Positions 52,310 through 64,000 of a DNA stretch of 64,000 nt are shown here, one piece after another. Numbering within the stretch: the stretch's first letter is position 1; each line of letters starts with the position of its first letter. Position numbers and translations under genes: made by a program. The notes beneath the pieces were generated by a model. It saw only the letters and a list, made by a program, of their open reading frames with translations. It made no database searches and was not told the origin of the DNA. Source of the DNA: Pterobdella sp. o SKG-2022 (Eukaryota; Annelida; Clitellata; Hirudinida; Piscicolidae); NCBI GenBank assembly GCA_964035795.1, contig OZ038326.1, positions 2,018,916-2,082,915 on the forward strand, in the 5' to 3' direction.

Positions 52310-53518
52310 TCAATTTTGTCTTGAGACACAGCACACAAATGACTTGAATAGACATGGAAAAACTTTCTGCATTTCTTTTTTGAACAGTTCATTCAACCAA
52401 GCATACAACATAGGGTTGTAAACTGTCGAGCTCATCGCTATCATATGAGCAGCCAAAAATCCCTGTACGAAATATTTACTATCTTGTATGCTGGGACTGA
52501 TTTCCCAAACGATTAGAGTTATATTAAGTGGCAACCACGCCAACATGAAAAACACAATCATGAACACAAGCATTTTGTTTGTTCTTCGCTTACGCTCGAT
52601 TTCACTTTTTTGTCGACTAGCATGAGCAAAGCTGCTTCTTCTCGCCGCAGCTTTGGCCCTCTCTCTCAGCGCCAAAGAAACTTTGATGTAACAAAAAGCA
52701 ATGATGCAACAGGGTCCCAAGTACTGTAGACACAAGTTAGCCAGGGTGAATGTCTTGCGTAGAAGAGTGTCACTCCAATTCTCCTCACACTCATAAATGG
52801 CTTGGTCGGCTTGCCAGACAAGAGTTTGTGTGAAGATGACTGGGGTTGAGATAAAACCAGAAACCAACCAAATGAAAATAGTCACATTGACGCACGTTTT
52901 TATTGAGATTCGAGGCCTGTCAAATTAGAATAATCTGTTTTATTGAAATTTTCGATGATTAAAAGTTTTTTAAACTTAATTTTAACAATTGAAAAACCTG
53001 AATGGATAAACGATGGCAAAGTAGCGTTCAATAGCAATGGCAGTGGAGGTTTGTGTAGATACATGAACGCATAAGCATAATACAGCTGGCACTGTGCGAC
53101 ACAAAACGTCGCCAAATACCCATGACTTGAAAAGTCCATTCAATGGAGTAAATGGTACTGCTAGTAAGCATAACACGATGTCTGACAGAGCCAAGTTTGC
53201 GATGAAGATGTACGTTGGATTGCGCATTTCAGCACTTTTTGCCACTATATAAACCACCATGCTATTACCGAGTAGTCCAAAAATGAAGATGATTGAGTAA
53301 GCTATAACGATGACAATCATGAAAGAGGTTTGGCTTGAAGGGTCTGGGTGGGTTGCAACCACTGAAGCATTAGTTGAGGCTAACGTGAAGAAGTTAGCGG
53401 AAGATGTGATGTGAGCGAAGGTTTGATTGAAAAATGTAGAATGAGAAAATTTTGAAATTTTTTGAAGGAGATGATGAAAAAGCCGCTGCATCTTGACTTC
53501 TGAAGGTTGATAAATCAT
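52310..53518 (-). CDS. Rhodopsin-family neuropeptide receptor, NPY/NPF-like
   Basis: Two exons: 53518-52998 and 52916-52310; 1128 bases, 375 aa, phase 2 junction. It is a seven-transmembrane G-protein-coupled receptor. N-terminal sequons lie at N31 and N50. Signature residues: G-N in TM1 (N85), L-A-L-S-D in TM2 (D113), C140 before TM3 and C217 in loop 2 for the disulphide, E-R-Y (164-166) ending TM3, W190 in TM4, A-W-L-P in TM6 and N-P-x-x-Y (341-345) in TM7. Helix 8 with a Cys-rich tail (C363, C369, C370) suits palmitoylation. The TM7 stretch A-H-M-I-A-M-S-S-T-V-Y-N-P-M-L-Y-A-W-L-N resembles invertebrate NPF/NPY and PrRP-type receptors. The ligand is not determinable here. M10 is an alternative start. 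The only intron cuts right after Y-P-F in loop 2. Confidence 0.9.
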
Positions 53519-55622
53519 TAAAGTTTGAATCTGAAAATTTCCAAAAATTTTATTAGAAGCGCATGTTCATTGGTGTGTTTTGTCTTTAAAAATGAAAAAA
53601 AGTTCTGTTTCCAAACTTTAAAAGTTTCAAATTAAAAAAACCGATAAAGAAAAGCCCAGGTAAATACAATTAAATTACTTGTTCGAATCACAGAAGATTA
53701 AGAAGTTTAAGGGGATTTCTACGTTTTCTAAGTCATCTAATCGTTTTGAATTTTAAATTCATTTTTTCTGATCCATTCACACATTGTTCATATTTACTTT
53801 GTTGATTGCAAGATATTTTCCATACTCAGTTAAGGTATTCTGTATTTTCCTTTGTACTTTATTCAAACATAGTTAATTACTATTTGTTTCTTTATTTTAT
53901 AAAATTGAATTATTTTAACGAATTTGAAACCGAAAAATTTACTATTGATTTTAATTAAGAATAATTTAACAATTATCTCTTCTATCAAATCTTCATGGGA
54001 AATTTATTGTACGCAAAGATTCAATCGTAAACATCGAATCTCCTTGTGTGAGGTCAGCTAGACCGTTGCCAAATCAAATTTCCATAATAAAAGATGATTA
54101 GAAATATGTAAACCTAAACCATGGAGCTTGTTTAAAAAGATGAATTTCCTCATTGAATGAAACCATACACCTCCAATGAAAATAAGACAAAAAGATCCAT
54201 TATCATAATAAGCTTCCAATATACGAAAAATTTATTGTTTTTCTGTGCAATTAAATATAAAAATTGAGAAAAAAACTCAAAACGGTAAAAGAGGCAATTT
54301 ATACATGTTTATTCTTTCTTATAATCCTGTATCTCGCTCATAACAAAGAATATTTCAAACAAATTTGTACCACAAATCTTTTTTCAAAGCAATTATTCTT
54401 CTTTGAAGTTAAGCTGCTTTTCTATTTTCTTTCAATTCATAGTGATTTTTTGAGCATTTTTATAAGAAAAATAGATGAAAACCAATGTGAAATCCTGGAT
54501 TGACCCGCCAAAATCTGACATTTACGTTAGACGTGTGGGTTACACATTATTAAGCTCTCTCCACGGACTTTCAAAACAATTAAACTATTATTAGCAATGT
54601 AGGCTTTGCATTCTATTTGAATAAAATATTATTTATTACTTGAGAATTTGTAACAAATATTCAAAAAACCTATTCGTTAAATAAAGCTATAAAAAGAATG
54701 ATTTAAGAAAAGATACTTTTGGCACGATCAATTTATTTTGAACAATTTTTTTAATATACTTTTAAAGTACAATTTTTAGTGAAATTTATTTACATATGGC
54801 TTATATGAAAACATCAAGATAGACTCGAGTGTTTCAAAGTCTCTGGTATAAATACTTGGGTATTACTCAATCACTTTGAAGGTCCCCAAATGATCTAAGG
54901 TTATTTACTTTTCCTAATTACTTTCAACTTGTAATTTCTCCAGTGTAGAAGATTATTTCTTTGATGTTGTAGGATTTTGATATCATTTTTATCCAATAGT
55001 GAGAATAAATTTTTATTTAAGTTGTTAATCAAAAAAATTTGAAAAAAATAAAGCGGAACTGTAAATTTTATCGAAAAATTATGTGATTTTATTGAAATTT
55101 TATTTATGGTTTCGTTCTCGAATGAAATATCACTTCAAAAAACTTCAATGCACTAAACACGTGTTCTTAAAAAACTTTATTTCCAGTTTTTGGATCCAAT
55201 AGGTTCCGAATGAGAAACGCTACTTTTGTTGCAAAATTATTAGTTTATCATTTCCAAGAGAAAAAATGAATGAATGAATTACCTGATGATGATATAGAAT
55301 CTATCGAGAAACTTCAAAAAAATCAAATATCGTCGTGTTTTTATGATTCAGACTTATTTTTGAAAAGTTTAGTTTTTTATTATTTCTTCTGAACACATAG
55401 CAAATGCTGGTATTTTGTTTTTCATCATTTATAAAACCCATCTGTATAACTTAATAAGCGTTTGGAAAGAAAATATTTTTCACCCATGCGGTAGTTACTT
55501 GTAGTTAGTTATTGACAGAAAATTTAATTGAAAATGCAGATAATACGTTTGAAATTTTATCATAAGTCAAAAACACCATCTTTTTCAAAATTTTTTATAC
55601 ATCAAAATTTTTTTTTTGTTTC
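53519..55622. other. Intergenic upstream of GPCR, up to LINE copy 2
   Basis: No gene or conserved motif is seen on either strand. It should include the GPCR promoter and possibly untranslated upstream exons. It is AT-rich throughout. Confidence 0.5.
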
Positions 55623-57510
55623 AATCTCGTAAGACTGCTCGCGCTCTCATCTTTAAATCCCGTGCTGATTATTTTAACAACATGCTTGCATCTGTCAAAC
55701 CAAACTTGAAAGTTTTTTGGAAAACTGCCAACTCCATCCTACATAGATCTCCTCCTTCACCGCCACGCAGCTCTTCAGAAGCTATCAATCTTGTGAATAC
55801 CTTTAGTAGCTTTTTTAAAGAGAAAATCGCTCTTATTCACAAATCTTTGCCAACGTCCCTTTTGCGCTGCACAGACCCTATTCTACCAGACAATCGAACA
55901 TCACTCTCTTATTTTTCAATTGTCAGTATTGAAGAAGTGAGTAGGCTAATTCGCTCTTTACCCAACAAATCTTCTCCATTAGACTTAATCCCCACATCCA
56001 CTTTTAAACGCTTTTCTCACTTCTTTGCTCTAATAATTTTCAAGCTTACCAACTTGTCTTTTTCACAAGCAATATTGCCCGCCTCCTTTAAAACAGCACA
56101 AGTTTTCTCTTTGCTTAAGAAAGGCAATTTGGACCCTGCCATTCCTTCGAACTACCGCCCTATTTCTAACTTGAGCACCATTTCAAAAATTATCGAAAGA
56201 CTCGTTCATTCCAGAATAACTTCTCACGTTTCATCATCTCCTAATTTTAATCCTTTCCAATCAGTATATTGCAAGCACCACTCAACAGAATCCACACTCT
56301 TACGCATCACTGACAGTCTTCGTAACATCTGCGCTACTGGACATGCGACCGTTTTGGTTTCGCTAGACCTTTCTGCTGCTTTTGACACTCTCGATCACAA
56401 TATTTTAATTGATATTTTGAATAGACACTTCAATATTTCTGATCTCGCTCTTTCTTGGTTTCGCTCTTACCTCTCTCAACGTTCTCAGTTCGTTAAAATG
56501 GACAATTTCTCTTCTTCTCTTACATCATTCAACTCAGGCGTCTGAAAAAGAATGCACAGGGCTCCGTTTTTGGACCAATCCTCTTCTCTCTTTATACATC
56601 ACCCATGTGTAGCATTATTGTACAGCACGGCTTGCTTTTTCACCAGTTCGCTGATGACATCACTCTTTTCACCGGAGTCTCTCACCCAGATCCTAGCCCC
56701 ATTCTCCTTAAATTATCCAGTTGTCTTTCCGCTCTAAACTCCTGGTTTTCTCAAAGCCAACTGAAACTAAACCCTACTAAGAGTGAGGTGATGTTTGTCG
56801 GCAGCTCTCGTCTTTTAGCAAAATACAATCTCCCTTTTGTGATAACTCTCGACGGCACCACACTTCCTATATCTTCCAAGCTTAAAATCTTAGGTGTCAC
56901 CTTGGACTCAAATTTGAACTTTGCTCACTTTATTTCTCAAATAATCCAATCTTCCAATTTCCATATCTATGCCGTAAAACAAGTACTCAAATTCTTACTT
57001 CTTTCTACTGCTAATACCCTCTTTATCTCACTAGTTCTTTCCAGATTGAACTACTGTGATTCTCTTCTTTGCGGGCAGCCAAATTATCTTTTATGCAAAC
57101 TTTAAGCCCTCCAAAACCACGCGGCCAAGACGGTTCTTTAAGCTGATTATTTCAGCTCTTCCAGCGACTGTCTTGATCGTTTGCACTGACTACCTGTCTC
57201 CCAAAGATGCAAGTTTAAATTACTTTGGCTCATTGCATGCACTCTCAAGATTGAACAACCTGCTTATCTTTTTGATTTTTTGTCAATCAGACACACATGT
57301 CAACCACTCAGATCCTTGCACTCTGGTTTTCAGCTTCATCAACCTGTTTGTTCAGGCTTGTTTACTGGTCGCTCTTTTTCTCATTAGGCTCCACGTCTGT
57401 GGAATTCACTTCCTTCTAACTTGCGCTCATCGCCTTCTCTTATGAACTTTTGCAAACTTTTGAAAACTCACTTATACAATAAACATCCCCAGTCATAATC
57501 TCTTACAAAC
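55623..57510 (+). mobile_element. CR1/L2-like LINE copy 2, truncated at both ends
   Basis: This is the same family as the copy at 22783-25080, with protein fragments about 95% identical by eye. Homology begins at AATCTCGTAAGACTGC, about 100 bases inside copy 1, and ends at TCTTACAAAC, so the last roughly 75 bases including the LINE tail are missing. The RT frame 55616-56545 breaks at G-V, where a short insertion replaces the normal G-V-P-Q-G. A second frame (56605-57105) carries F-A-D-D and continues to the shared stops. The copy is intergenic and inactive. Confidence 0.9.
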
Positions 57511-60370
57511 AAAACAGTCCTAAGAAAAAAGTTTTGAAAAAAATTGTAAAAATAATTAAGTTTTTTGAAGAGTTTCTCGCAAGGCTTTTGAAAGCTTAAG
57601 ATTTTTGAATGAACTTATTCATTGAGACTTGTTTTTTGATATCATAGCTTGTATTACTTGCCTTCAAAAATAAAAAAGTCAACAATTTTTAACGTTGATT
57701 TATGAGAAAACAGCTCAATTATTTGAATTTGTATTCCATCTTATATATTTAAATTTATCAGCCCAAACAAGGCATTGAAGAGTCTATCATGTATTCATTC
57801 ATCCCTATTTTCAAGCATTATTTCAAAAAAATTTTAAGCAGCTTTCCGAGTAGCAGTTTAATTTATAAATGCGCTTAGATAGAGATTTAGACTTTTTGAT
57901 GAAGTGTATTCCTGAAAACGTCATTTTTCCAAGGGCTGTAGAAAATATTTCGTTTTTGTGCATACCTAAAAAAGAAAACATTTAGATTTACTGGTTTTTT
58001 TCATCTAATTTAAGATTCAAATAGATTGCTTTGGAACTAAAATATAAAGTTTGTTTGATATAATTAATTAACTTTAAAATTAGAAAGAAATTGCTGAAAC
58101 TTTGAAAGTCGAAGAGAATTTAATGATCTTTGGAACAAAATTTGATAAATAGAGGTAATTTCAAAAAAAAAAAATTTTACTAAAATAATTTTTCAAAATT
58201 TGATATAACCAAAACAAATAAACTACAAATGTTCAAAAACAGTTGAATCTAAAATTACATATACTTTTAGAAAATTAGCATCAGTCTTGAAGTTAAATGG
58301 AAAAGAAAGAAAATCAACAACCAAAATAGCTTTCTGATGTGATTTATTAATGGGGGATGAAATGAAAAGCTAGAGCATTATCAAGTAATGATTTTAAAAA
58401 AATAGTTAACAAGAAAATCCCTAATAACATGAACAACAAAAATAAACATCGTATAAACAAAAAAAAAATGAAGGAAGAGAGCTGAAAACAAAACTGCGTG
58501 AAACAATGTTATGAGACGTTTCTGAGTCATTTGCGCAAGTGGTAAATAGATGCTTGAAAGGAGCGTTGACGTTTTTTATGTTGATAATAAATCTTAATTT
58601 TCTATTTTTGTATGTTTGAATGTTTGGTTGAGTTTTGTTTAAGGTGTGTGATCTCTTTACGGTTTTTTTATTGAAGATTTTAAAAATTCATTTGGAACTT
58701 GAAACTGCTAAATTTTTTTCGATTTATAATTGCAAGATTCTGAAAAATCTTTATTCAAAATTTTTTGAAGATTTTTTGATTGTTCTATTTTCTAGAAGTT
58801 TAAACATTTTAAATTTTTATTCGAGTTTTTTTGAAAGCCATTATTTTTTTGAAATTTTCATAGTTCCTAATTGATAAAATTGAAATCTAATTCAGTTAAT
58901 TTATCTTCAATTATTTCTTCCTTCTAAGTGCATTTATTTTGCACAATTGTTTATTTATTGTTTTTTTATTTTTTTATTCATCTATTTTTTTTCGAGTCTG
59001 AAGCTAAGTTTTCGGCAATTTTATCTATTAAAGGTTTTGGTTCAAAGCGATAAAAATTGTAAAATATTTATTTTGTGAAAATTATATAAGTATAAATAAG
59101 GCCGTGTGCTTTCAGTATGAGAAACTTTGCAAAAAAGTGAAAAACTGAGATAATACCAAAATAAAAGATGTCATGAAAATGTTCAAAAATAATAAAATTT
59201 TTTTCAAAATACTAAAAATATTTTAGAAAACATTTTATTTTTAAACTAAAGGGAAATATTTTATATTTTACCGGATAAGCAACTAGTTAAAACTGGATCA
59301 AAATTTTATCAAAAGTAACAATGAAATGAAAGTATTAAAGTATGAAATCAAAGAGCAAAATATTAAATTCAAAAGCTTGGCATAGAGGTTTTCAAAAAGA
59401 AAATGAATTATTTTCGTGAAATAAGAAAAGTCATTCCCATTGAAAAGGAAATAGGTTTTGTATTGAAATTGAAACTCTCGAAAAAATATTTTTTGCAATA
59501 AGTTTTTCATATAAAATTTTTCTGCGTCTAAGTGTCCTCACGCTGAATTAATTTCAGAAAGCTACAAAGAAATTACACAAACACAATTAACTCATCTTTA
59601 TGAAACATTTGAAGTCATATTAATAAAAAAAATATGCATCATTTATCATGATCAAACTTATCAAAATTGAAAAAATGAGATAATTTCTATTATAAAGTAT
59701 AAAAAAAATTGAAAACCTAAAAATAAAACCATTTTAGTTTTTTCATATCGGTGTTCCCTAAACATGTTACAAGTCGGAAACAATTAAAACTCGCTCTTTT
59801 TGCTTTCTAAACAGCAAAAAAGCTTTAAAACATGTGTTCATTCAGCTGCGTTCAAAAAATAAAATATTATTTCAACGAAGTTTTTTTTTGAATTTTTTCT
59901 CCATTCATCTTGTTTACTTTTAATTTTTATGTTTTCTGTTGTTGATTGTACCACCATTTTTTTATTCAATAAAAGCTATAATTTTAAATATTAATTTTAT
60001 TTTTTTTTCATATAATTATTTCCATTATTTTTCTTATTATCATCATCTTCATTAAGATTTAAATTCAGATAAATGAATTCGTAACAGAAGTTTTTCTGCT
60101 GGAAAAAAATGTCGAACATTTTCAGAGTAATTTATCCGGAAATATCTTATCTAATGAAGGCGAAGAAAATTTTATTTAAAAATTCTCATTTTTTATAGGA
60201 TTTTTTACAAAATTTTTCATATAAAACATGAAAGTAAGGGCTAAGCACTTTAATGTTTGTTTTGGGAATCATACTTGGAAGATATTTTTTACTAGGTTTT
60301 TTATTTACTATGATTATAAAAACATTGAAAAAGATTATATATATATAAGAAATAAATAGTTTTTTTTGTT
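57511..60370. other. Intergenic, no supportable gene
   Basis: The sequence is AT-rich. Short frames of up to about 80 codons are Leu/Phe/Lys-rich chance frames without motifs, and none is bounded by convincing splice sites. Confidence 0.6.
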
Positions 60371-60430
60371 AGCCGAAGCACGGTTTCTCTCCTACTTCCA
60401 AAATACCCTGTCTTGCGAGTCCATATTTTA
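60371..60430 (-). mobile_element. Second LINE 3'-end fragment next to the 60.5-kb LINE
   Basis: The segment (GCACGGTTTCTCTCCTACTT, then CCTGTCTTGCGAG) aligns with 60505-60560 (GTACGGCTTCCCTCCAGCTT, then CCTGTCTTGCGCG). The aligned part is the last coding stretch of the RTE-like family, so a diverged 3' end of a related element sits just beyond the 3' end of its neighbour, in the same orientation. Confidence 0.6.
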
Positions 60431-60484
60431 TTTATTAGGGTTTACAAAGAGACAAAAATAGAGATAAAATTGGGTGTTCAAATA

Positions 60485-62290
60485 TTTTTAAAGATCTTCG
60501 TTCGCCGGTGTACGGCTTCCCTCCAGCTTCCATAGGTCCCTGTCTTGCGCGAGTTCAACTGCTTGATCTATGTTTAGTTTGTGGGCTTTTAGATTGTGTT
60601 TGATCGTTGTGAGAAGGCTGGTGCTAGGTCTTCCACGCTTTGCGTTTTTTTTTCTTGAGGCAATTGACGGTGGATTGTTTAGCTGGAACCAGATCATCCA
60701 TGCGCAGAATATGGCCTAACATTTGCCAGCGTCGCCTTGTCACGATTTGAGAGGCTGGTTCAATCAGGGCATTCACTGTTTCTGTTTTCATGCGGTTTGT
60801 CCAGAAAACCCCACATACATACCGGACCATTTTTCAGTTGAAACTGTCCACCGATCTAACCATCCCCTTGTCCATTGCCCACGTGCTACAACCAAAAAGC
60901 ATGATGCTTTGAACGTAAGCTTTGTAGATTCTTATCTTTTTGTTTCTTGTTATGTTCGAGTTCCATATTTTTTTCAGCTTGAGCATTGCCGTTGTTGTTA
61001 GCTGCTTTCGCCTTTTCCACTTTTGCTTTGGATCGAGTAGCATGCCCAGTTTTTTCGCATTTTTCCACTCGTTGTCTGATCCGATTTTGAGAGTCTCCGT
61101 TTTCGTGGCATTCATATTTAGGTTCCACTTTTCCAATATTTTTTTCACTAAATTTAGGTTGACGCCATCTTTGCTAATGAAATCAACATCATCAGCATAT
61201 GTAATGTCTTGGGCATAGACATTATTTCTGACTTCTCTCAACGCTGCTTCTAGGTATGTGGTGAAAAGTACTGGACTAAGACCATCTCCTTGAGGAATGC
61301 CAATATTGGTGTCAAAACTTCTTTGTTTCTCACTCTCAGACTGGTGTCATTGAGTAGAAAATGTATCAACTTCATATCTTCCTCGGAGCAGATTGTATTC
61401 AATATCTCCATCATTTTTACTCTGTTGACCGAGTCAAAGGTTGAGGATAAGTCTATTCCATGAATTGTAATTTTGTTATCGGTGCTTAACGTGCTTGCTA
61501 TTTCTAGTTTGAGTGTCCATACAATGTCTTCCATGGATCTACCTTTCCTATAGGCAGCTTGGCTGGGTGATAGGTAGTTTTCTATTGTTAGTCTTAGTCT
61601 ATTTAGAGTGATGAGTGATATTATTTTTCTAATGGTGGAGAGTAGTATTATTGGTCTGGCGTTTTCTACTTTTTTTGTTTTATTGTGTTTTGGTATAGGG
61701 AGTAGGATGCCAAGGCCAAGTTGGTGAGGTTGTTTGTTGTTGATTGTGGTGTTTATTATATGAGTAAGTTTTTCAATGGTTGTGCTACTCAATATTTTCA
61801 TCATTTCTGCTACAATATTGTCATAGCCTGGTGATTTATTGTTTTTGAGTGATTTTATGGCAGAGTTGACTTCACTATTGGTTATTTTGACATTGATATG
61901 TGTTTGGTTTCTTGATTTTGTTGTGTTGCTGTTGTAGACTTGTTGAATTTTTTTTTATAGTATGAAGTGAGTTGAAAGTTGGTATAGGGAGGTGGTGGAG
62001 TTTTATGTTTGATGTTTAGTTGTTTTATTGCTTTATGCATTCTTTGCTTGTAGTTTGAATTTTCGATTTTTTTTGAATTGTTCTTCTGTTATTGAGGATT
62101 TGTTATCTAAGCATTTTTTGTTAATTTGTTTTTGTAGAATGTGTTTTTCTTTGTTTAAGTCTATTTTTGTAATTTGATTTATTTTACAATTTTTCAAAAT
62201 GTTTCTGATTTTATTGATTTTTTTCTTAAATTTTTTTATTTCTGGGTCTTTTATTTTAGTTTGTTGGTTGCTTTTTTTTTTGTCTTCTTA
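60485..62290 (-). mobile_element. RTE-like LINE, 5'-truncated, frame-broken
   Basis: Minus-strand RT fragments in order: a basic linker (about 62290-62050), R-P-I-I-L-L-S-T-I-R-K-I-I-S, S-P-S-Q-A-A-Y-R-K-G-R-S, I-D-L-S-S-T-F-D-S-V-N-R (frame 61804-61250), I-T-Y-A-D-D-V-D-F-I-S and Y-K-A-Y-V-Q-S-I-M-L-F-G-C-S-T-W-A (61241-60834), then Q-M-L-G-H-I-L-R-M and K-R-G-R-P-S-T-S-L-L. The order and motifs match the copy at 44050-45609; the sequences are clearly diverged, so these are separate subfamilies or old copies. There is no endonuclease, several frame breaks, and FD changed by an Ala-to-Thr next to it (S-T-F-D). It is inactive. Confidence 0.9.
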
Positions 62291-64000
62291 AAAGTTATGA
62301 GGTGAAACTGAAGAGGCAGATAATAGAGGTATCGTTAAAAATCGAAACGATAACCAGCATATGAATGTTTTTACATTATTTGGTTTCAAATAAAACATTT
62401 TTAAACCATTTTGTTCTGAAAGCTTTTCTAGTAGAAATTTTTGCTGTTTTCTAAGATTTAATGATTGTATTTTAAAATATGCACAAAAAAATACAAAACT
62501 AAAAAACTATCCACAAAAGGTATAAATTATTGCAATGCCTTGAGAGTCACATTCAAAAATAACACTTAATCTCCGAGAATTAAATTCAAAATTATCTAGC
62601 ATTTAATAGCAACATTTTTTTGTTTAAATCAGCTTCCACATTATGTTGTTATGAGTATGCGGCTCATGAAACCAACACTCGGCTGCTTTGGAAACTTATC
62701 TTTTCGACAATATTCCGTAAAGCTCAAAAAATAGTATCTCAACTATTTTTTTTTGGAAAGGAAATTTATAAGAATTTTTCTTCCGCATCCAACCTAGCAA
62801 CGTCATTGTGTCGCAACAATTAAAATAACTTATTGGAGACGTTGAATTTTTTATAAAAATTTTTTGACATGTTAAAATTTTCAATGTTTTCTAAAAAAAG
62901 TTTAAAGTTTGTTTTTAATCAAAAAAATTCTGGGCACTTGACTAATTGTCAAAGAACATAAATTTAAACCCCTAGCACGAAGCAATTATGTCACTTGAAA
63001 ACTTCGATCTTTAAACAGGAAATAAAAAAATGAAACTAATTTAAGTTTTCAATTTTTATTTGAACTTTTTCATTATCACAACTAAGTGTCAAGTAACAGC
63101 CTGAATCTAGTGAATTTCGACAGTAAGTCATGTCAGTATGGGTCTTCAAGTTGATATTGATGGCTGCGCTAAATCATTGTTATCTGATGATTCAAAAATT
63201 TTTTACCATTTAAAAAAAATAAAAAATTTTCAAAAAACAAAAACTCGTTAATCTAAAAAAGATCAAAATTTTTAGAGTTGAAACGTGTTTTGAAAATTCG
63301 AAATTAGCTCAAAAATTGTTAGAATAATATTTTTGGTTTGAATAATTTCAATTCAAACTTCATAAGCTGGAAAACCCCTATATAAAAGCGATGCAAAGCC
63401 ATATAGTCTGTTCAAGTTCTTCTACACATTTCACAACGTTATTCGGAATTATTATTGAACAAAGGTGCCATGCTGAAGTGTCATATGAATTGGTAACAAC
63501 CTGAGTAATACATGCGTACCACGCAGTAAAACTTCAAGACTAAATATATTGTTTCAATTATTTTCCTTAACAAAATTACAAGATGATTAACTACGTCGAG
63601 TCCAGACTTTCCGCTAACATAATGCACGGATCAAAAAACTACTATTTGCTTGAAGCTTCTTCATCAAACATCTGAATGTGCATGCAAAATTCAAACGACT
63701 ATTAAGTCATAAAGATACAGATATTTTTCGAGAAGTTCACACTTCATTTGGAGGCTCTGCCGCTTGAAAAATATCTTCAATAATAATATTTCTTCGTCAC
63801 AAATTTGAACGTGCAAGGATTCACTGGAAGAATAGAAAATAAATATAGCTAAAAATAAATAATTTCTATTATCGCTTTCATAGATATTTATGCCGTCTGG
63901 TTGATGTGGGCTATTAGAAAATGAACTTTTGTTTCAGAATTTGAAAAATTACGATCTGAAGTTTCCAAAAGCCATTTAAAAGAAAAATGATATCTTACTT
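62291..64000. other. Right-end AT-rich region with a possible promoter
   Basis: No gene is established. A clean TATATAAAAG box at 63379 stands out. A 30-codon frame (63583-63675, starting M-I-N-Y-V-E-S-R-L-S) lies downstream and is too short to call. The segment 63380-63840 is less AT-rich than its surroundings. Confidence 0.4.
63379..63388 (+). promoter_or_regulatory. Candidate TATA box
   Basis: CCCC is followed by TATATAAAAG and a GC-richer downstream flank, unlike the usual AT background. A transcript starting about 30 bases later could include the ATG at 63470 (8 codons, then GTAACA that could be a donor). No downstream exon is identified inside the window. Confidence 0.3.

Noticed and set aside
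57511..60370. Several 60-80 codon frames taken as small genes
   Set aside because: They have biased Leu/Phe/Lys composition, no motif, no splice support, and lengths expected by chance.

Overview
This is AT-rich (roughly 70% or more by eye) nuclear DNA of an invertebrate animal. The genes are split by many short introns and have clear metazoan orthologues. Truncated non-LTR retrotransposons, a tRNA-derived SINE and microsatellites fill much of the rest. I cannot name the phylum from this window. There are no bacterial, plasmid, phage or CRISPR features.

I rebuilt exon chains by hand from splice sites, reading phase and protein family signatures. Left part: a plus-strand immunoglobulin-superfamily gene ends at 14568 (its 5' half is uncertain), followed by SCHIP1-like (15843-19852, +). 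Middle: PLPBP, the PLP-homeostasis protein (22145-27330, -, with a CR1-like LINE in intron 6), and a complete 15-exon bestrophin anion channel (29350-36038, -). Divergent from bestrophin is a CSPP1/CCDC66-like coiled-coil gene (36643-40173, +), which converges on POLR2E/RPB5 (40491-43388, -, 9 exons, 210 aa, the same length as the human protein). Right part: a rearranged LINE (43934-46714), a RING/B-box/coiled-coil/NHL-like TRIM gene (47034-49342, +), a two-exon NPY/NPF-like GPCR (52310-53518, -), a second CR1-like LINE copy (55623-57510, +) and LINE remnants at 60.4-62.3 kb.

The genes do not form one pathway. They are an ordinary mix of housekeeping (RPB5, PLPBP), signalling (GPCR, bestrophin), cytoskeletal or adhesion (SCHIP1, CSPP1-like, Ig protein) and ubiquitin-ligase-like (TRIM) genes.

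The most interesting material is in the mobile DNA and splicing. One LINE insertion has the signature of twin priming (inverted 5' part, 28-bp overlap, 7-bp putative target-site duplication). A tRNA-headed SINE has a 3' end resembling the resident LINE tails. Two LINE copies share the same two in-frame stops. There is a 128-bp fold-back element, a GC-AG intron in POLR2E, and 5' splice sites that are mostly non-consensus beyond GT. I found no convincing new multi-gene system.
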